From NCBI GenBank assembly GCA_017643165.1, contig JAEPNY010000002.1, positions 38,305-102,304 on the forward strand: a stretch of 64,000 bases of DNA. The letters run 5' to 3'. The notes below the pieces were generated by a model. That model worked only from the letters and a program-made list of their open reading frames with translations, was not told the origin of the DNA and did not search any database. A program made the position numbers and the translations under genes. Shown here in pieces: positions 16,110 through 25,070 of this stretch. Source of the stretch: Psychroserpens sp. Lineage in GTDB: Bacteria > Bacteroidota > Bacteroidia > Flavobacteriales > Flavobacteriaceae. Numbering within the stretch: the stretch's first letter is position 1; the number at the start of each line of letters is the position of its first letter.

Positions 16110-16928
16110 ATGACAACAACCCAACTTGTAGAACAGATAAAACTTAAAGAATCCTTCTTGTGTATTGGTTTAGATGTGGATTTAGATAAAATCCCAAAAC
16201 ACTTACTTCAGGAAGACGATCCGATCTTCGCCTTTAATAAAGCAATAATCGATGCAACTCATCATCTCTGTGTTGCTTATAAACCGAATACAGCGTTTTA
16301 TGAAGCTTATGGACTTGAAGGCTGGAGAGCACTCGAAAAGACGATAGAATACCTAGATGAAAATTGTCCAAACCACTTTACGATTGCTGATGCTAAACGC
16401 GGTGATATTGGAAATACAAGTACCATGTATGCTAAGGCCTTTTTCCAGGACTTAAACTTTGATAGCGTTACAGTAGCACCTTACATGGGGAAAGACTCTG
16501 TTGAGCCATTTTTAGCTTTTGAAAATAAACATGCTATTCTTTTAGCTCTAACCTCTAATCAAGGTGCGTTTGATTTTCAAACAAAAGAAATTCAAAACAG
16601 AGAACTCTATAAACAGGTATTGGAGACTTCAAAATCTTGGAATAATAGCGATCGCTTAATGTATGTCGTAGGCGCAACAAAAGCTGAATATCTAGAAGGA
16701 ATAAGGCAAATAATTCCAGATGCGTTTCTATTGGTGCCAGGAGTTGGGGCTCAAGGCGGAAGTCTACAAGAGGTATGTAAATATGGTATGACGGAACAGA
16801 TTGGTTTACTCATTAATTCGTCTCGAGGCATACTTTATGCTTCTCAAGCATCTGATTTTGCAGAAGCTGCAGCAGCCAAAGCAAAAGCACTTCAATCAGA
16901 TATGTCAGCTATTCTAAGAACGCTGTAG
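16110..16928 (+). CDS. pyrF: orotidine 5'-phosphate decarboxylase
   Basis: 272 residues, the longer type 2 form of OMP decarboxylase. The catalytic Asp-Lys motif is [11 protein letters not shown] (Lys96); [14 protein letters not shown] near the N-terminus and [10 protein letters not shown] / [11 protein letters not shown] in the phosphate-binding C-terminal part complete the TIM barrel. Last step of UMP synthesis. Sits directly behind the prfA terminator, so expression must come from read-through or from a promoter inside prfA. Followed after 4 bases by the metal-receptor-like gene, likely cotranscribed. Confidence 0.95.
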   Translation: MTTTQLVEQIKLKESFLCIGLDVDLDKIPKHLLQEDDPIFAFNKAIIDATHHLCVAYKPNTAFYEAYGLEGWRALEKTIEYLDENCPNHFTIADAKRGDIGNTSTMYAKAFFQDLNFDSVTVAPYMGKDSVEPFLAFENKHAILLALTSNQGAFDFQTKEIQNRELYKQVLETSKSWNNSDRLMYVVGATKAEYLEGIRQIIPDAFLLVPGVGAQGGSLQEVCKYGMTEQIGLLINSSRGILYASQASDFAEAAAAKAKALQSDMSAILRTL

Positions 16929-16932
16929 TACA

Positions 16933-17712
16933 ATGAACTTTATAGATCAGTTAGAACGTGAAATTAGTTTTGCATCAACACCAAAACGAATTGTTTCTTT
17001 GGTGCCATCCCAAACCGAACTTCTAGTCGATCTTGGTTTAGAGTCGTCAATAGTAGGTTTGACCAAGTTTTGTGTTCACCCTAAATCTTTAAGATCTATA
17101 AAAACAGTAGTTGGTGGAACTAAATCAGTTGATTTCAATAAGATTCGTGATTTAAATCCTGATATTATTCTATGTAATAAGGAAGAAAACACAGAGGACA
17201 TGATTCTTGAGTTAGAAAAGATCGCTCCTGTTCATATTAGTGATATTTATACTCTTGACGATGCTTTGGAACTTATTCGTATGTATGCTGATCTTTTCAA
17301 TACTGAGGTAAACGCTTCGAAATTGATTTCTGAAATTGAAGCAGCTTATAAAGAATTCAGTATTTGGATTCATAAACAATCCAAATTAAGAGTTGTCTAT
17401 TTTATCTGGAAGGAGCCTTGGATGGTCGCCGCAAATTCAACATTTATAGATGAAATGTTATCCCTCAATAAATTCGATAATTACTTCTCCAAATTAGAAC
17501 GATACCCAGAAATACGATTAGAAGATATAGATGATTCTGTCGATTTGTTGTTGTTTTCTAGTGAGCCTTTTCCATTTAAGGATAAACATTTAAAGGAGGT
17601 ATATGATAAATTTCCAAAGTCCAAAATAAAGATCGTTGATGGTGAGTACTTTTCTTGGTACGGATCTCGATTGCGTAGGGCCTTCGACTATTTCAGATCA
17701 CTAAGAACCTGA
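16933..17712 (+). CDS. cytoplasmic helical-backbone metal-receptor (BtuF-like) protein
   Basis: 259 residues of the periplasmic-binding-protein type III fold: RIVSLVPSQTELLVDLGL at the N-terminus, VVGGTKSVDFNKIRDLNPDIIL, and DGEYFSWYGSRLRRAFDYF at the end, all typical of the cobalamin/siderophore receptor family (BtuF, FhuD-like). There is no signal peptide or lipobox, so it may stay in the cytoplasm or the ligand-uptake role may not apply. No ABC permease or ATPase neighbours are present. Probably in one transcript with pyrF. Confidence 0.75.
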   Translation: MNFIDQLEREISFASTPKRIVSLVPSQTELLVDLGLESSIVGLTKFCVHPKSLRSIKTVVGGTKSVDFNKIRDLNPDIILCNKEENTEDMILELEKIAPVHISDIYTLDDALELIRMYADLFNTEVNASKLISEIEAAYKEFSIWIHKQSKLRVVYFIWKEPWMVAANSTFIDEMLSLNKFDNYFSKLERYPEIRLEDIDDSVDLLLFSSEPFPFKDKHLKEVYDKFPKSKIKIVDGEYFSWYGSRLRRAFDYFRSLRT

Positions 17713-17717
17713 ATTGA

Positions 17718-17918
17718 TTAATTCTGCTGAACCGTATCTAATCCTCTAATTAGATATTCCAATTTATTGATCTTGTGAAGTAACTTAATTGCGCGATATT
17801 CAGAAATATCACTTAGTGCAGAGTCAGTATGTCTTACATTATATGCCTCTTCCATAAGTCGCTTGTAGCGCTGAAGTAACACGGCTTGATGGTTAATATA
17901 TTTTTTAGAGTACTTCAT
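17718..17918 (-). CDS. small alpha-helical protein (Lacal_2735-like), copy 1
   Basis: 66 residues, two predicted helices around a conserved core YKRLMEEAYNVRHTDSALSD. The same pattern (Y..L.E.AYN....LSDI.EY.A...H.I..L) recurs in the 77-residue protein about 1 kb away, so the two are paralogues. It resembles the small flavobacterial proteins named Lacal_2735 family, as I recall them; no function is known for these. Preceded on its own strand by an orphan terminator and a possible small RNA. Confidence 0.6.
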   Translation of the reverse strand: MKYSKKYINHQAVLLQRYKRLMEEAYNVRHTDSALSDISEYRAIKLLHKINKLEYLIRGLDTVQQN

Positions 17919-17997
17919 TGGATTAGTTAACTGTATTAAATGTATACAAAATATTGATACAGCGCAAATTAAATTAAAATCAAGGGTGTTAAAATAA

Positions 17998-18028
17998 AAA
18001 AATCGACCTCAGGACAAGATCGATTTTT
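17998..18028 (-). terminator. orphan intrinsic terminator upstream of the small helical protein gene
   Basis: AAAAATCGA / TCGATTTTT with a 13-base loop, followed on the minus strand by a long T-rich run. No annotated gene precedes it in that direction, so it either ends a small RNA or acts as an attenuator of the downstream 66-residue gene. Confidence 0.75.
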
Positions 18029-18095
18029 GCAACTAACTTTTCTAATTCAAAATGAATAATGAGAGGCATTATTCTTACTAACTGTTACAAAGATG
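17998..18095 (-). ncRNA. candidate structured small RNA or leader
   Basis: Minus strand: a perfect 8-bp hairpin GAATAATG-CCTCT-CATTATTC (18074-18054) is followed by an A/T-rich linker and the terminator hairpin. The loop sequences CCTC and GAGG (the latter in the terminator loop) are complementary, allowing a kissing interaction. A near-consensus -7 element (CATCTTTG, about 18096-18089) lies just upstream. A 26-codon ORF (MPLIIHFELEK...) starts in the first hairpin and runs through the terminator; whether it is translated is unknown. Could be an independent sRNA or the 5' leader of the helical protein gene. Confidence 0.4.
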
Positions 18096-18177
18096 CTGTT
18101 TATTTCAATATGTAATGTTATGTTAATATTAGCATATCATTAAAAATCATTTAATAATTTTAAGTAAATACCTAATT

Positions 18178-18684
18178 ATGAATAAAATAATTACGCTAGT
18201 AGCCCTCTTATTTGGGCTAACGGTTTCAGCTCAAAATGACAATTGTAACTGTTGTACATCCCAACATGAAGCATTCGATTTTTGGATAGGTGATTGGGAA
18301 GTGACCAATCCGCAAGGCGTGAAAGTAGGAGAGAACGAAATTATTAAAACCCAAGCCAATTGTTTATTAATTGAAAACTGGGTAAGTTCTAACGGTCAAT
18401 CAACAGGAATGAGTCAGAATTTCTACAATCGTCAAACAAAACAATGGGAACAACTTTGGATTGATAATCAAGGAGGAAATCTAAAATTGAAAGGAAATCG
18501 CGTTGGGAATCAAATGATTTTACGAACAGATGATGCCACTAATCAAGACGGAAAAACATTTTTTCATCGTGTTACGTGGACTGCAAACGATGATGGCTCC
18601 GTAAGACAGCTATGGGAAACTATCGTCGAAAATAGTACCTCTACCGTCGTCTTCGATGGTTTATATAGGAAAAAGCAAAATTAA
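18178..18684 (+). CDS. exported DUF1579-like protein
   Basis: 168 residues with a signal peptide (MNKIITLVALLFGLTVSAQ). The mature part starts with a cysteine cluster (NDNCNCCTSQHEAFDFWIGDWEV); FDFWIGDWEV..N and the following strands resemble the lipocalin-like DUF1579 family. Expected periplasmic. Function unknown. Its stop overlaps the convergent downstream stop by 4 bases. Confidence 0.7.
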   Translation: MNKIITLVALLFGLTVSAQNDNCNCCTSQHEAFDFWIGDWEVTNPQGVKVGENEIIKTQANCLLIENWVSSNGQSTGMSQNFYNRQTKQWEQLWIDNQGGNLKLKGNRVGNQMILRTDDATNQDGKTFFHRVTWTANDDGSVRQLWETIVENSTSTVVFDGLYRKKQN

Positions 18685-18914
18685 ACTAGGCTCAAGCTAA
18701 GCTTCGTATCTAATTGCGTTATGCGATGCATTACCTGAGTAGCTTCATACTCAAAAATATCGCTCAGCTCATTATCGTTTTCCATATAATTATACGCGTC
18801 TTCAATAAGAACCGAATATTGGGCAACTAATAATTGCTTTTCTTTAATAAGATTATCAATAGTTATCACAACGGATGGTTTAGTAATTTCTCTCAATTTA
18901 GAGGAATTATTCAA
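18681..18914 (-). CDS. small alpha-helical protein (Lacal_2735-like), copy 2
   Basis: 77 residues; the C-terminal 50 share the pattern of the 66-residue protein at 17.7 kb (YSVLIEDAYNYMENDNELSD here), with a different N-terminal extension. The two copies flank the exported DUF1579-like gene in the same orientation. Function unknown. Confidence 0.6.
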   Translation of the reverse strand: MNNSSKLREITKPSVVITIDNLIKEKQLLVAQYSVLIEDAYNYMENDNELSDIFEYEATQVMHRITQLDTKLSLSLV

Positions 18915-18965
18915 GAAAAGTGTTAAAATTGTTTAAAAGTTTTTAAAAAAACTTAAACAAAATTA

Positions 18966-19673
18966 TCAATCCTGCATCGCGAATACCTTTTGAAGTAACG
19001 TTGTTGTGCGCGATGAAACTTTGTTTCTGATCTCTTTTTCTTCAACCGCAATCATGGTATATACACCTTCTAAAGCTTCATTAGTTACATAATCCGTGAG
19101 GTCTGGATTAACGTTATTTGTGAAAGGAATGTTGTTATACTTGTTAATCAAATTAGACCAAATTTGATCAGCTCCTACCTTAGAGAATGAGTTGTTAATT
19201 ACTGGTTTGAATTTATCGTACAAGGCCGTTTTAGTTTTGTTAGATAAATAGGATGTAGCAGCATTGTCGGCGCCAAGTAGAATAGATTTAGCATCCTGAA
19301 ATGTAATGCCTTTAACAGCATCAACAAAAATTGGTGTTGCTTCTTTGACAGCATCTTCAGCAGCACGATTAAGTACTTTTAATCCTTCATCGGCCAAATT
19401 CCCTAAACCAATATCTCGTAATCCTTTATCGACTTTCTTCAATTCGTCTGGAAGTAAGATCTTAACTAGTTCGTTTTTAAAAAAACCATCCTTTTGAGTC
19501 AGTTTACTCACTTGCTTATCAATTCCGAAATTTAGAGCTTGTCTAAGGCCAGATGCAATGTCAGCGTTGCTTATTGTTCCTGTCTGTTGCGGAAGACTAT
19601 TAACGACGTCTTGTAATTCGGCACAAGCGGTCAAATTAAAAATTAAAATAAAGGCTATTACTTTACGAATCAT
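18966..19673 (-). CDS. DUF4197 lipoprotein
   Basis: About 235 residues from the ATG giving MIRKVIAFILIFNLTACAEL, a lipoprotein signal peptide with Cys18 as the lipidation site. The mature body (DIASGLRQALNFGIDKQVSKL, KDGFFKNELVKILLPDEL, GITFQDAKSILLGADNAATSYL, RTTTLLQKVF) is that of the DUF4197 family, alpha-helical periplasmic or outer-membrane-attached proteins of unknown function. A longer in-frame start 16 codons upstream would spoil the signal peptide. Stands alone. Confidence 0.85.
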   Translation of the reverse strand: MIRKVIAFILIFNLTACAELQDVVNSLPQQTGTISNADIASGLRQALNFGIDKQVSKLTQKDGFFKNELVKILLPDELKKVDKGLRDIGLGNLADEGLKVLNRAAEDAVKEATPIFVDAVKGITFQDAKSILLGADNAATSYLSNKTKTALYDKFKPVINNSFSKVGADQIWSNLINKYNNIPFTNNVNPDLTDYVTNEALEGVYTMIAVEEKEIRNKVSSRTTTLLQKVFAMQD

Positions 19674-19816
19674 GATATCAGGGTTTAAAAAAAAACAAAT
19701 ATAGTTATTCAACCAAAGCAATAGGGAAATTCAGAGTTTGAATTATTAACGAAATACCCTGTTATAAGTTTACTTATATATTTCTTAAATACATGTGGTG
19801 TTTTTTGAATATTCCG

Positions 19817-19824
19817 TAAATTTG
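19817..19824 (+). promoter_or_regulatory. -7 promoter element of icmF
   Basis: TAAATTTG, exact consensus, 27 bases before the ATG at 19852. It lies downstream of an upstream in-frame ATG (19795), which supports the 19852 start. Confidence 0.5.
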
Positions 19825-19851
19825 TGCACCGAAAAACTCAAAAAATTACGA

Positions 19852-22800
19852 ATGAAGCAAGTTGCGCCTTATAACCCTAAGCATAAAGTTAGAATTGTAA
19901 CAGCGGCATCGTTGTTTGATGGTCATGATGCATCCATAAATATTATGCGTCGAATCATTCAAGCCACTGGTGTTGAAGTTATACATTTAGGTCATGATCG
20001 AAGTGTTGAAGAAGTGGTAAATACTGCGATTCAAGAGGACGTTAATGCCATATGTTTGACATCTTATCAAGGCGGCCATAATGAGTATTTTAAATACATG
20101 CATGATCTGCTTAAAGAAAAAGGTGCTGGTCATATCAAGATCTTTGGTGGCGGAGGTGGTGTAATATTACCTTCAGAAATTAAGGAGTTAATGGATTATG
20201 GAATCGACCGCATTTATTCGCCTGACGATGGACGTGAAATGGGATTACAAGGAATGATCAACGATCTTGTTGAGAAATCAGATTTTGCCATTGGCGATGC
20301 TTTAAATGGCGAATTAGATGTGTTGCCTAGTAAAAATCCTAAGGCTATCGCGAGAGTAATCTCTTCTGCAGAAAACTTTCCAGAAGTGGCAAAAGCGACA
20401 TTAGATGAAATTCATTCTAAAAATAAAACCTCTAATACACCTGTTCTCGGAATTACTGGAACTGGTGGTGCTGGGAAATCCAGTTTGGTGGATGAACTTG
20501 TTCGTCGTTTCTTAATCGACTTTCCTGAAAAAACAATAGGGATTATTTCTGTTGATCCGTCAAAACGTAAAACAGGTGGTGCCTTATTAGGAGATAGAAT
20601 TCGAATGAATGCGATTAACTCACCTAGAGTATATATGAGGAGTTTGGCAACACGCCAATCAAATCTTGCGCTTTCAAAATATGTGAACGAAGCTGTTGAA
20701 GTTTTAAAAGCGGCCGAGTTTGACTTGATCATTTTAGAAACATCAGGTATTGGACAATCGGATACCGAGATTATTGAGCACAGTGATGTTTCATTATATG
20801 TAATGACACCAGAATTTGGGGCGGCAACACAACTTGAGAAGATTGATATGCTTGATTTTGCAGATTTAGTTGCCATCAATAAATTCGATAAACGTGGTTC
20901 TTTAGATGCGCTTCGCGATGTGAAAAAACAGTACATGCGTAACAATAATCTTTGGGATACGCCACAAGATGAATTGCCAGTATTTGGAACTATAGCTTCT
21001 CAGTTCAACGATCCAGGAATGAATACCCTATACAAGGCTATTATGGATAAGTTGGTTGAAAAAACAGAAACCGACTTAAAATCTACATTTCATATTACCA
21101 ATGAAATGAGTGAGAAGATTTTTGTTATTCCTCCAGCGAGAACACGTTACCTTTCAGAAATTGCCGAAAATAATCGTGCTTACGATAAAACTGCTAACGA
21201 ACAAGTTGAAGTAGCTCAAAAATTATACGGAATCTATAAAACAATTGAATCTGTTCTTGAGGCCACTCCTAGCTTGGATAAATCAGGCATTGATAGTGCA
21301 AGTTTGCAAAATTCGTCAGAAGCTAATAATGACTTTTTGAAGTTATTGATTGCTGAATTCGATCGTGTAAAACTTAATTTAGACCCTTACAATTGGGAGG
21401 TTATAACAGGTTGGGATAATAAGGTGAACCGTTATAAAGACCCTATCTATACCTTCAAGGTACGTGATAAAGAAATTAAGATTGAGACACATACAGAGTC
21501 ACTATCCCATACACAAATACCAAAAGTTGCTTTGCCTAAGTATCAAGCTTGGGGAGATATTTTACGTTGGACATTGCAAGAAAATGTTCCAGGAGAGTTT
21601 CCGTTTACGTCCGGTCTATATCCTTTCAAAAGAACAGGTGAAGATCCAGCCCGAATGTTTGCTGGAGAAGGTGGTCCAGAGCGTACGAATAGACGATTCC
21701 ATTATGTGAGTCAAGGGATGCCAGCGAAACGATTGTCGACTGCGTTTGACAGTGTTACGCTATATGGTAATGATCCTGATCATCGACCAGATATTTATGG
21801 AAAAATTGGAAATGCTGGCGTTTCTATTTGTTGTTTGGACGACGCCAAGAAATTATATTCTGGATTTAATCTAGCTGATGTCATGACCTCTGTGAGTATG
21901 ACAATCAACGGACCAGCACCTATGTTATTAGGCTTCTTTATGAATGCTGCTATAGACCAGCAATGTGAGATCTACATAAAGGAGAATAGTTTAGAAGCGG
22001 AGATAGAAGCCAAGATTAAAAAGATTTACGCGAAGAAAGGTATTGAACGTCCAGTATACCAAGGAGATTTGCCTGAAGGTAATGATGGATTAGGATTATT
22101 TCTATTAGGTGTAACTGGAGATGAAGTATTACCTCAAGATGTCTATAACGATATAAAAACCAAAACAATCGCTCAGGTAAGAGGTACTGTGCAAGCCGAT
22201 ATTCTCAAAGAAGACCAAGCACAAAATACTTGTATTTTCTCTACCGAATTTGCATTGCGTTTAATGGGTGATGTTCAAGAATACTTTATTGATAACAATG
22301 TTCGTAATTTCTATTCTGTTTCGATATCTGGATATCATATAGCCGAAGCAGGAGCGAACCCAATTTCACAATTGGCGTTTACCTTAGCTAATGGGTTCAC
22401 ATATGTGGAATACTACTTATCAAGAGGAATGGACATTAATAAATTTGGACCGAACTTATCGTTCTTTTTCTCCAATGGTATCGATCCTGAATACGCAGTA
22501 ATTGGACGTGTTGCACGTAAGATTTGGTCGAAAGCATTAAAACATAAGTATGGTGCAAACCCAAGAGCACAAATGCTGAAGTATCATATTCAGACTTCCG
22601 GACGTAGTTTACATGCGCAGGAAATAGATTTCAATGATATTCGTACTACATTACAAGCGTTGTATGCCATTTATGATAACTGTAATTCATTGCATACCAA
22701 TGCTTATGATGAAGCGATTACAACACCTACGGAAGAGTCTGTGCGTCGTGCTATGGCGATTCAGTTAATTATCAATAAAGAATTAGGATTAGCAAAGAAC

Positions 22801-23274
22801 GAAAATCCTATCCAAGGATCCTTCATCATCGAAGAGCTCACCGATCTTGTTGAGGAAGCAGTACTTATGGAGTTTGACCGAATCACAGAGCGTGGTGGTG
22901 TATTGGGTGCAATGGAAACTATGTATCAGCGTAGTAAGATTCAGGAGGAAAGTTTGTACTATGAAACATTGAAGCATAACGGACAATTTCCAATCATAGG
23001 TGTGAATACATTCTTAAGTAGTAAAGGTTCGCCAACGGTTGTTCCAATGGAAGTGATCAGAGCTACGGAAGAAGAGAAACAAATTCAGATCAAAACTTTA
23101 GAAAATCTGCATAGCTCGAATGATACGTTCGAACTATTAAAAGATCTTCAACACAAAGCCATTAATAACCAAAATATCTTTGAAGCTTTAATGGAAGTAT
23201 GTAAAGTATGTTCTTTAGGACAGATTACTTCAGCCTTGTTTGAGGTAGGAGGTCAATATCGAAGAAATATGTAA
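19852..23274 (+). CDS. icmF: fused B12-dependent acyl-CoA mutase (IcmF type)
   Basis: 1140 residues with three parts in the IcmF order: cobalamin-binding domain (about 10-150; DGHDAS with His25 as the expected lower cobalt ligand, then GGGGGVI); MeaB-like GTPase chaperone domain (P-loop GTGGAGKSS at 203-211, [26 protein letters not shown]); and the mutase TIM barrel ([71 protein letters not shown]). Gln in AQNTCIF replaces the Arg expected in methylmalonyl-CoA mutase, favouring isobutyryl-/butyryl- or isovaleryl-type substrates. Probably used in branched-chain amino acid or short-chain acyl-CoA metabolism. Database entries often call it methylmalonyl-CoA mutase. Confidence 0.9.
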   Translation: MKQVAPYNPKHKVRIVTAASLFDGHDASINIMRRIIQATGVEVIHLGHDRSVEEVVNTAIQEDVNAICLTSYQGGHNEYFKYMHDLLKEKGAGHIKIFGGGGGVILPSEIKELMDYGIDRIYSPDDGREMGLQGMINDLVEKSDFAIGDALNGELDVLPSKNPKAIARVISSAENFPEVAKATLDEIHSKNKTSNTPVLGITGTGGAGKSSLVDELVRRFLIDFPEKTIGIISVDPSKRKTGGALLGDRIRMNAINSPRVYMRSLATRQSNLALSKYVNEAVEVLKAAEFDLIILETSGIGQSDTEIIEHSDVSLYVMTPEFGAATQLEKIDMLDFADLVAINKFDKRGSLDALRDVKKQYMRNNNLWDTPQDELPVFGTIASQFNDPGMNTLYKAIMDKLVEKTETDLKSTFHITNEMSEKIFVIPPARTRYLSEIAENNRAYDKTANEQVEVAQKLYGIYKTIESVLEATPSLDKSGIDSASLQNSSEANNDFLKLLIAEFDRVKLNLDPYNWEVITGWDNKVNRYKDPIYTFKVRDKEIKIETHTESLSHTQIPKVALPKYQAWGDILRWTLQENVPGEFPFTSGLYPFKRTGEDPARMFAGEGGPERTNRRFHYVSQGMPAKRLSTAFDSVTLYGNDPDHRPDIYGKIGNAGVSICCLDDAKKLYSGFNLADVMTSVSMTINGPAPMLLGFFMNAAIDQQCEIYIKENSLEAEIEAKIKKIYAKKGIERPVYQGDLPEGNDGLGLFLLGVTGDEVLPQDVYNDIKTKTIAQVRGTVQADILKEDQAQNTCIFSTEFALRLMGDVQEYFIDNNVRNFYSVSISGYHIAEAGANPISQLAFTLANGFTYVEYYLSRGMDINKFGPNLSFFFSNGIDPEYAVIGRVARKIWSKALKHKYGANPRAQMLKYHIQTSGRSLHAQEIDFNDIRTTLQALYAIYDNCNSLHTNAYDEAITTPTEESVRRAMAIQLIINKELGLAKNENPIQGSFIIEELTDLVEEAVLMEFDRITERGGVLGAMETMYQRSKIQEESLYYETLKHNGQFPIIGVNTFLSSKGSPTVVPMEVIRATEEEKQIQIKTLENLHSSNDTFELLKDLQHKAINNQNIFEALMEVCKVCSLGQITSALFEVGGQYRRNM

Positions 23275-23290
23275 CAAACACATAACCAAT

Positions 23291-23323
23291 AAAAAAACCG
23301 CTTCTCTAAAAAGCGGTTTTTTT
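23291..23323. terminator. terminator between icmF and the helical-bundle gene
   Basis: AAAACCGCTT / AAGCGGTTTT stem with a 7-base loop and seven T residues; symmetrical A/T tracts allow use from both sides. Confidence 0.9.
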
Positions 23324-23717
23324 ATAAAGTCATCATCCAACTGCGCTGCAGACGTTTAAACTTTTGCAATTCTTTCTGCAGAATTGGTAAATAGTCCTTA
23401 CCGTTACTATTGCAGTGTTGTAAACGATTGCAATTCAAATTTAAACGATATATTAAGCGTTCGAGGGATGCAAAGTGTTTATGTTTATTGTCTGAATGGC
23501 GTTCAGCTTCCGCTTTCACTATTTCAGGTGCTAGTGATTCAGATTGCTGTACAATATCTCCTGAAAAATAAATATCAGTATCTTCCGAACCATCCGGACG
23601 TAAATACGACAAATCTTGATTTAAATAGGTAGAAATGCTTCTTGAAAGCACAAGAATCTCCATAGCCTTCTGATATATAGGCAGTTCTGACAAATGAGAT
23701 GGGATATTATAGTTCAT
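23322..23717 (-). CDS. hypothetical protein, predicted helical bundle
   Basis: 131 residues, almost all helical by inspection: ELPIYQKAMEILVLSRSIS, a middle part with SGDIVQQSESLAPEIVKAEA and a C-terminal helix rich in Leu/Lys/Gln. The first helix recalls the four-helix-bundle family first seen in 23S rRNA intervening sequences, but the match is weak. The stop codon lies in the shared terminator. Divergent from the Lrp-type gene. Confidence 0.65.
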   Translation of the reverse strand: MNYNIPSHLSELPIYQKAMEILVLSRSISTYLNQDLSYLRPDGSEDTDIYFSGDIVQQSESLAPEIVKAEAERHSDNKHKHFASLERLIYRLNLNCNRLQHCNSNGKDYLPILQKELQKFKRLQRSWMMTL

Positions 23718-23765
23718 TTTTTCAATAGCAAGAGTTACAAAATTAGTGACAAGTAATGAAAATCG

Positions 23766-23823
23766 ACTTTAATAATTAAAGTAAAATTGTATATTTGCTT
23801 TAAAATATATTGTATATTTTAAA
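23766..23823 (+). promoter_or_regulatory. promoter and two palindromic operators of the Lrp-type gene
   Basis: The -7 element TATATTTG (23790-23797) is flanked by two perfect palindromes: ACTTTAAT-A-ATTAAAGT (23766-23782) over the -33/spacer region and TTTAAAATATA-TTG-TATATTTTAAA (23799-23823) over the expected transcription start. Centres are 37 bp apart. AT-rich palindromes in this place are what autoregulated Lrp/AsnC genes usually show. Confidence 0.65.
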
Positions 23824-23833
23824 TTTTCTTTAA

Positions 23834-24277
23834 ATGTATATTGATGCCTTAAATTGGAAGATTTTAAAGTGTTTACAAGAGAATGCTAGACTGTCAAATA
23901 CCGAAATAGGTAGGCGTGTAGGTATTAGTTCTCCTGCGGTTTCTGAGCGCATTAAAAAGATGGAAGATGCTGGTGTGATTCAAAGTTATAACACCTTAGT
24001 TTCTCCTATAGAGGCAGGTTATCAATTGAAAGCGATTATTACTTTAAGAGCATTTATGGGTATGTTAAAACCGTTTTTAGTTAAAGTAAAAACATATAGG
24101 GAAGTGGTGAATTGCTATCGTATAACAGGTAATGAAAATATCGTTATGGAAGTGGTTTTAAAAAACCAAAAACATCTCGAGTCATTTATTGATCAATTGA
24201 TAGTCTATGGAGAAACCAAGACACAGATCGTACTCTCGCATGTTATCAATCATAATGAGATAAAACCGCTGAGTTGA
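23834..24277 (+). CDS. Lrp/AsnC-family transcriptional regulator
   Basis: 147 residues. N-terminal HTH: LNWKILKCLQENARLSNTEI then GRRVGISSPAVSERIKKMED; C-terminal RAM (ligand-binding) domain with VVNCYRITGNENIVMEVVLK. Such proteins sense amino acids or other small ligands and control metabolism as octamers. The effector is unknown; the nearby IcmF and IlvE genes hint at branched-chain metabolism, but this is only proximity. Stop codon immediately abuts the convergent PfpI-like gene. Confidence 0.92.
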   Translation: MYIDALNWKILKCLQENARLSNTEIGRRVGISSPAVSERIKKMEDAGVIQSYNTLVSPIEAGYQLKAIITLRAFMGMLKPFLVKVKTYREVVNCYRITGNENIVMEVVLKNQKHLESFIDQLIVYGETKTQIVLSHVINHNEIKPLS

Positions 24278-25045
24278 TTATTGCTCTATTACCTCATGTG
24301 GAACGTCGTCAAGTTTCCAATTGATTACTAGACCAGCAGCCAAACTTTCGGCAATTTCTTTTCCATATAAATATTCGCATAAATATAAAGCTGCCTCGAA
24401 TGATTTTGCACCTCCAGCTGAGGTGATGTACTTTCCGTCATGAACAAATAGCACATCCTTTCGTATATCAAGTTCAGGATAACGATCACGCATAGTATCA
24501 ATATCACTTGGAAAGGTTGTTGACACCTTTCCATTCAGAAGCCCAGTTTCTGCAAGAACAAAAGCGCCATCACAATGTGACGTCATAAACGTTGCTTTTT
24601 TATCTACGGCCTTAACGAAATTCAGCATTTCCTCGTCTTCCAAGTCAGAATCTAAATGATGTTCCGCGCTAGGAATTACCAATATGTCAATGATAGGTAA
24701 CTGGTCCTGGAGATAATCAAAGTCCGGTAAAATATACATGCCTTCAAACGTCTTCACAGGTGCCTTAGACTTGGCTACTGTAAAGACGTTCATTGCTTTA
24801 ATATTCTCTCTGAAAATTGTATGCTGAAATATGTCAAAAGGCGCAGTTAACTCGGTGTTATAGACGCCATCCATTATTAGAAAGGCGACATTATAACGTC
24901 CAGCAACAATGTCAGGCGTATCCAAATTTGAATATTTGTCATTCTCAATTTCTGACGTTGCGGTTTGCTCGACCTTTTTATCAGTAGTATTACAACTAAA
25001 GAATAAGGGCATTACAACTAGTATTATAAATAATCTTGTAAACAT
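24278..25045 (-). CDS. DJ-1/PfpI-family lipoprotein
   Basis: 255 residues. Lipoprotein signal MFTRLFIILVVMPLFFSC with Cys18; then a DJ-1/PfpI (class I glutamine amidotransferase-like) domain about 50-240: VAFLIMDGVYNTELTAPFDI, the nucleophile elbow MTSHCDGAF with Cys158, and AGGAKSFEAALYLCEYLYG. This variant is close to the N-terminal domain of GlxA-type AraC regulators but has no DNA-binding part and is exported instead. Enzymatic role unknown. Same strand as, and 25 bases downstream of, the MFS gene, so likely cotranscribed. Confidence 0.85.
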   Translation of the reverse strand: MFTRLFIILVVMPLFFSCNTTDKKVEQTATSEIENDKYSNLDTPDIVAGRYNVAFLIMDGVYNTELTAPFDIFQHTIFRENIKAMNVFTVAKSKAPVKTFEGMYILPDFDYLQDQLPIIDILVIPSAEHHLDSDLEDEEMLNFVKAVDKKATFMTSHCDGAFVLAETGLLNGKVSTTFPSDIDTMRDRYPELDIRKDVLFVHDGKYITSAGGAKSFEAALYLCEYLYGKEIAESLAAGLVINWKLDDVPHEVIEQ

Positions 25046-25070
25046 TTTATCTAAGATTTTATATCGGTTC

